Positions 6,689 to 9,156 of a stretch of 9,156 nt of DNA are shown here, one piece after another (the first letter of the stretch is position 1; the number at the start of each line of letters is the position of its first letter). The stretch spans positions 1 through 9,156 of the forward strand of contig JAQWCB010000027.1 in assembly GCA_028707375.1 (NCBI GenBank). The letters are read 5' to 3'. The position numbers were made by a program, and so were the translations under genes. Origin of the DNA: Bacilli bacterium (GTDB lineage Bacteria > Bacillota_I > Bacilli_A > RFN20 > CAG-288). The notes beneath the pieces are model-generated. The model saw only the letters and a program-made list of their open reading frames with translations. It searched no databases and had not been told where the DNA came from.

Positions 6689-6697
6689 ATTATAGCA
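6689..6697 (-). promoter_or_regulatory. Extended -10 promoter of the GNAT gene
   Basis: Read on the minus strand, TGCTATAAT is a perfect extended -10 element (TGn plus TATAAT). No good -35 box lies 16-18 bp upstream, which extended -10 promoters tolerate. The expected start leaves only about 10-12 nt of leader, just enough to include the AAAAGGTG ribosome site (6679-6686). Confidence 0.65.
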
Positions 6698-6983
6698 TAC
6701 AAAAAAATTAACGTGCCTCAACTCTCATCATTTGTTATATCTCTCATCCAATTATTCATTTTTGCTATGATAAATAGCTAAAATCCCCTCAAAAAAAGCA
6801 ATACAAAACTATGGCGGTATATAATGTCAATTTTTGTTTGATTGACTTAATTTTATCTAATTTTCAATCATTGTACAAGAAAATAAAAATGTATTTTCTA
6901 TTGCCCCTTTTTTTGATACGATTGATATATGTTTTTCGGAACAGCTTATTGTTTTTCACATTTGATCAAGAGGGAGGTATTAA
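6698..6983. other. Divergent intergenic region, GNAT gene / purine permease
   Basis: This region serves the two divergent genes. CTCTCATC occurs twice, at 6722-6729 and 6741-6748, 19 bp apart. GCTAT/ATAGC (6764-6778) and AGAAAATA/TATTTTCT (6878-6899) are small hairpins. A TATAAT at 6820-6825 lacks a good -35, while TTGCCC (6901-6906) and GATATA (6924-6929) at 17 bp are another weak promoter candidate. The purine riboswitch core, often found before such permeases, is not visible. The permease ribosome site AGGGAGGT (6971-6978) is strong. Confidence 0.5.
6722..6748. repeat. Two direct repeats upstream of GNAT promoter
   Basis: CTCTCATC at 6722-6729 and again at 6741-6748, 19 bp start to start, or nearly two helical turns. 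On the minus strand they read GATGAGAG and fall roughly 40-65 bp upstream of the likely GNAT transcription start, where an activator could bind. Chance is not excluded for an 8-mer in this AT-rich DNA. Confidence 0.3.
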
Positions 6984-8438
6984 ATGGAAAGAGTAAACAA
7001 GAAGTTAGTCTGGTTTAATTTGAAGGGGAATAATACCACTTGGCAAAAAGAAGTAGTTGCTGGTATAACTACATTTTTTGCGATGGCTTACATTATTATT
7101 GTTAATCCCAACATGTTATCTCAGACTGGCATGGAATGGGGAGCCGTTTTTATTGCGACAATCATTTCTTCGGTCGTTGGGACTTTGGTGATGGGGTTAT
7201 TTGCCAATGTTCCTTATGCGTTAGCACCTGGAATGGGACTTAACGCTTTCTTTACGTATACGGTATGTTTTCAATTGGGATTTACGTGGCAGACAGCTCT
7301 ATCGATGGTTTTTATTTGTGGTCTTATAAACGTATTGATTACTGTTACTAAGGTTCGGAAATTATTGATTAAGGCTATTCCGCCTTTTTTGCAAAACGCT
7401 ATTTCGGCTGGAATTGGTGCATTTATTATTTACATTGGGTTGCTTAACGTTGGTTTTATCAACTTCAGTTCAGGGGTACCGGCCATGTCAATCTTAAATA
7501 CTCCAAGTCTATGGGTATTTATCTTTGGTCTAGTTTTAACCATTATTCTAGTTGTTCTTAAAGTTCCGGGAGGAATACTGATTGGAATTATTGCAACGAC
7601 GCTTTTTGGTCTTATTCCTTTTGGTGGAACACAGGTTACATCAGTGTCTGCTAGCATCAATATTGGTGATGCATTCAAGGCTTTACCTAAAACTTTTGGA
7701 GTTATTTTTACTTCTGAGGGATTGGGATCACTGTTTTCTAACGGTGCAACAATTCCATTAGTTTTGATTACTATTTTTTCTTTCTCGCTTTCGGATACGT
7801 TTGATACGATTGGAACTTTTATTGGCACAGGAAGAAAATCAAACATCTTTTCCGACAGTGATTTAAAAGCATTAGAGACATCTACTGGCTTCAAATCAAA
7901 AATGGACAAAGCCCTGTTTGCTGACTCTATTGCTACCTCAATTGGAGCAATATTTGGTACTTCCAATACGACCACCTATGTTGAATCAGCGGCCGGCATT
8001 GAATCCGGGGGAAGAACTGGGCTGACCAGTGTGATTACTTCTGCCTGCTTCGCTTTGTCACTTTTGCTTATTGGACCGATATCTGCTATTCCATCCTCAG
8101 CGACATCAGCGGCTTTGATCATTGTTGGATGCATGATGCTTGGAAGTTTAAAAGAAATTGAGTGGAGTGATTTAACTAAAGTTATTCCCAGTTTCTTCTG
8201 CTTTTTATTCATGGCTTTTGCCTACTCAATATCATATGGTATCGCGATGGGCTTTATTTCTTACTGCCTAATTCAGATTGTCATCTTTGCTAAAGACTAT
8301 ATCAAATATCGTCTGGCGCTTAAGAAGGAAGAGAAGAACGCAATAAAACCCAAGCTAAAAATATCTTTGATTTTAGGAATTGCAACAGTGCTGTTCTTGC
8401 TCAATTTTATTTTGATGGCTACACCGATGATGAATTAA
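6984..8438 (+). CDS. NCS2-family purine permease (AzgA/PbuG type)
   Basis: This 484-residue integral membrane protein is expected to import purine bases (adenine, guanine or hypoxanthine) with protons. It matches the AzgA/PbuG branch (COG2252). The first membrane helix holds AGITTFFAMAYIIIVNPNML (26-45). LAPGMGLNAFFTY (80-92) is the family signature near the substrate site. SLSDTFDTIGTFIGTG (268-283) contains the acidic helix. GTSNTTTYVESAAGIESGGR (325-344) is the other conserved half-helix motif. About 12-14 hydrophobic segments cover residues 24-480. Length is somewhat above the roughly 440 residues of B. subtilis PbuG. Additional length lies in the 213-255 loop and the charged 438-460 segment. 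Start is supported by AGGGAGGT six bases upstream. The substrate cannot be fixed from sequence. No riboswitch was recognised in the leader. Confidence 0.93.
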   Translation: MERVNKKLVWFNLKGNNTTWQKEVVAGITTFFAMAYIIIVNPNMLSQTGMEWGAVFIATIISSVVGTLVMGLFANVPYALAPGMGLNAFFTYTVCFQLGFTWQTALSMVFICGLINVLITVTKVRKLLIKAIPPFLQNAISAGIGAFIIYIGLLNVGFINFSSGVPAMSILNTPSLWVFIFGLVLTIILVVLKVPGGILIGIIATTLFGLIPFGGTQVTSVSASINIGDAFKALPKTFGVIFTSEGLGSLFSNGATIPLVLITIFSFSLSDTFDTIGTFIGTGRKSNIFSDSDLKALETSTGFKSKMDKALFADSIATSIGAIFGTSNTTTYVESAAGIESGGRTGLTSVITSACFALSLLLIGPISAIPSSATSAALIIVGCMMLGSLKEIEWSDLTKVIPSFFCFLFMAFAYSISYGIAMGFISYCLIQIVIFAKDYIKYRLALKKEEKNAIKPKLKISLILGIATVLFLLNFILMATPMMN

Positions 8439-8449
8439 TTTTCCAATTT

Positions 8450-8498
8450 AAAAGACTTCATTCATCCATATTTAAAATGGAAGAAGAAGTCTTTTTTT
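8450..8498. terminator. Hairpin terminator between permease and cysE
   Basis: AAAAGACTTC (8450-8459) pairs with GAAGTCTTTT (8486-8495), and an inner CCAT/ATGG stem (8466-8469, 8477-8480) closes the loop. Seven T follow on the plus strand (8492-8498), which suits the permease. Read from the minus strand, the hairpin is followed by only four T before AAATT, so it may also serve cysE but more weakly. Confidence 0.8.
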
Positions 8499-8505
8499 GT
8501 TGGTT

Positions 8506-9156
8506 TTATAGATTTGACATGTGCTTGTTTTTAATAACGATTAATTTGGGCTCAGATAATACAACCTTGCGATTGGATGGCACAGACTTTGTGAGGAAAA
8601 CATTAGAACCAATAACTACATTATTTCCAATTACTACATCTCCGCCTAAGATTGATGCTCCTGAATAGATAGTGACATAATTTCCGATGGTGGGATGGCG
8701 TTTTTGTCCCTTGAGCCTTTGCCCCTTTGCTAAAGAGATACCACCGAGAGTCACTCCTTGGTACATCTTTACATGTTCTCCGATAACAGTGGTTTCACCG
8801 ATGACAATTCCTGTCCCGTGATCGATGAAAAAATATTCCCCAATTTGTGCTCCAGGATGAATATCGATTCCAGTAAGAAAATGTGCCTCTTCTGAAATTA
8901 GGCGCGCTTCAGTTTTGAAGTCCTGTTGATATAATATATGGGCGATGCGATGATAAAAAGTTGCGATAAAACCAGGATAAGCAGATATTATTTCTTCTCG
9001 ACAATTGCAAGAAGGATCGGAATCAAAGGTGATTTCTATATCCTTAGCAAATAACTCGCGCAATTTAGGAATATGCGAAAAGAACTCCTTCGATTTATCT
9101 GGTGAATTGGTTATGCCGATAAGATAGTTAGCCTTAGCCATTACCATCGCTTTCTG
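8506..9156 (-). CDS. cysE: Serine O-acetyltransferase (CysE/EpsC), 5' end outside window
   Basis: The enzyme makes O-acetylserine from serine and acetyl-CoA, the committed step of cysteine synthesis. The left-handed beta-helix of hexapeptide repeats is clear. Counting from the Met at 9147, GIDIHPGAQIGEYFFIDHGTG gives the catalytic dyad as Asp95 and His110, with the same 15-residue spacing as in E. coli CysE, followed by VIGET and YQGVTLGG. The insert AKGQRLKGQKRHPTIG and the region KLRELFAKDIEITFDSDP upstream resemble the long, roughly 300-residue SAT form. The frame stays open through the window edge (Gln-Lys-Ala before the Met at 9147) and neither Met there has a good ribosome site, so the true start probably lies beyond 9156. 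Stop is TAA at 8508-8506. It converges with the permease gene. Confidence 0.92.
   Translation of the reverse strand, partial: QKAMVMAKANYLIGITNSPDKSKEFFSHIPKLRELFAKDIEITFDSDPSCNCREEIISAYPGFIATFYHRIAHILYQQDFKTEARLISEEAHFLTGIDIHPGAQIGEYFFIDHGTGIVIGETTVIGEHVKMYQGVTLGGISLAKGQRLKGQKRHPTIGNYVTIYSGASILGGDVVIGNNVVIGSNVFLTKSVPSNRKVVLSEPKLIVIKNKHMSNL

Noticed and set aside
6698..6983. Purine riboswitch before the permease
   Set aside because: The conserved aptamer junction and loop sequences are not present on either strand.
6811..6996. 61-codon plus-strand open frame before the permease
   Set aside because: It has no ribosome site, its composition follows the AT-rich leader, and it overlaps the well-supported permease start in another frame.

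Overview
The window comes from a low-GC Bacilli/Mollicutes-type bacterium that uses the standard genetic code. Evidence for the lineage is the gene run dprA-topA-trmFO-xerC (the arrangement at the Bacillus subtilis codV locus), a folate-type TrmFO, AT-rich spacers, and consensus Shine-Dalgarno and sigma-A-like sites. Evidence for the code is that all nine Trp codons in the intact genes are TGG and none of these genes has an internal TGA. Their stops are TAA or TAG. An Acholeplasma-like or other deep-branching Bacilli relative would fit, but I cannot name the genus from the sequence.

Layout. Positions 1-123 hold the last 40 codons of dprA. Then come topA (235-2415), trmFO (2402-3688) and a xerC/codV tyrosine recombinase (3652-4602), whose ends overlap as in a translationally coupled housekeeping operon. 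The hslV-hslU-codY genes that follow codV in B. subtilis are absent. Instead there are about 245 bp of non-coding DNA and a single tRNA-Glu with the uncommon CUC anticodon, which has its own promoter and a strong intrinsic terminator (4769-4983).

From about 4985 to 6209 lies a graveyard. One broken AAA_14/DUF4143-type ATPase gene is on the minus strand (5046-5418) and the start of a second is on the plus strand (6010-6207). Both have stop codons and damaged Walker A motifs. Between them are a degenerate tandem repeat of about 33 bp with dyad symmetry at its junctions (5460-5563) and roughly 420 bp of stop-riddled sequence that I cannot identify.

Beyond it are a GNAT acetyltransferase on the minus strand (6210-6671) with an extended -10 promoter, an NCS2 purine permease on the plus strand (6984-8438), and a serine O-acetyltransferase on the minus strand (8506 to the window edge), whose N-terminus lies outside. 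The permease and cysE converge on one shared hairpin terminator.

Functionally the left half is DNA processing and topology, tRNA modification and chromosome-dimer resolution. The right half is nucleobase uptake and cysteine synthesis. I see no convincing new biological system. The most unusual parts are the decayed ATPase island with its repeat array, and the odd tRNA-Glu.
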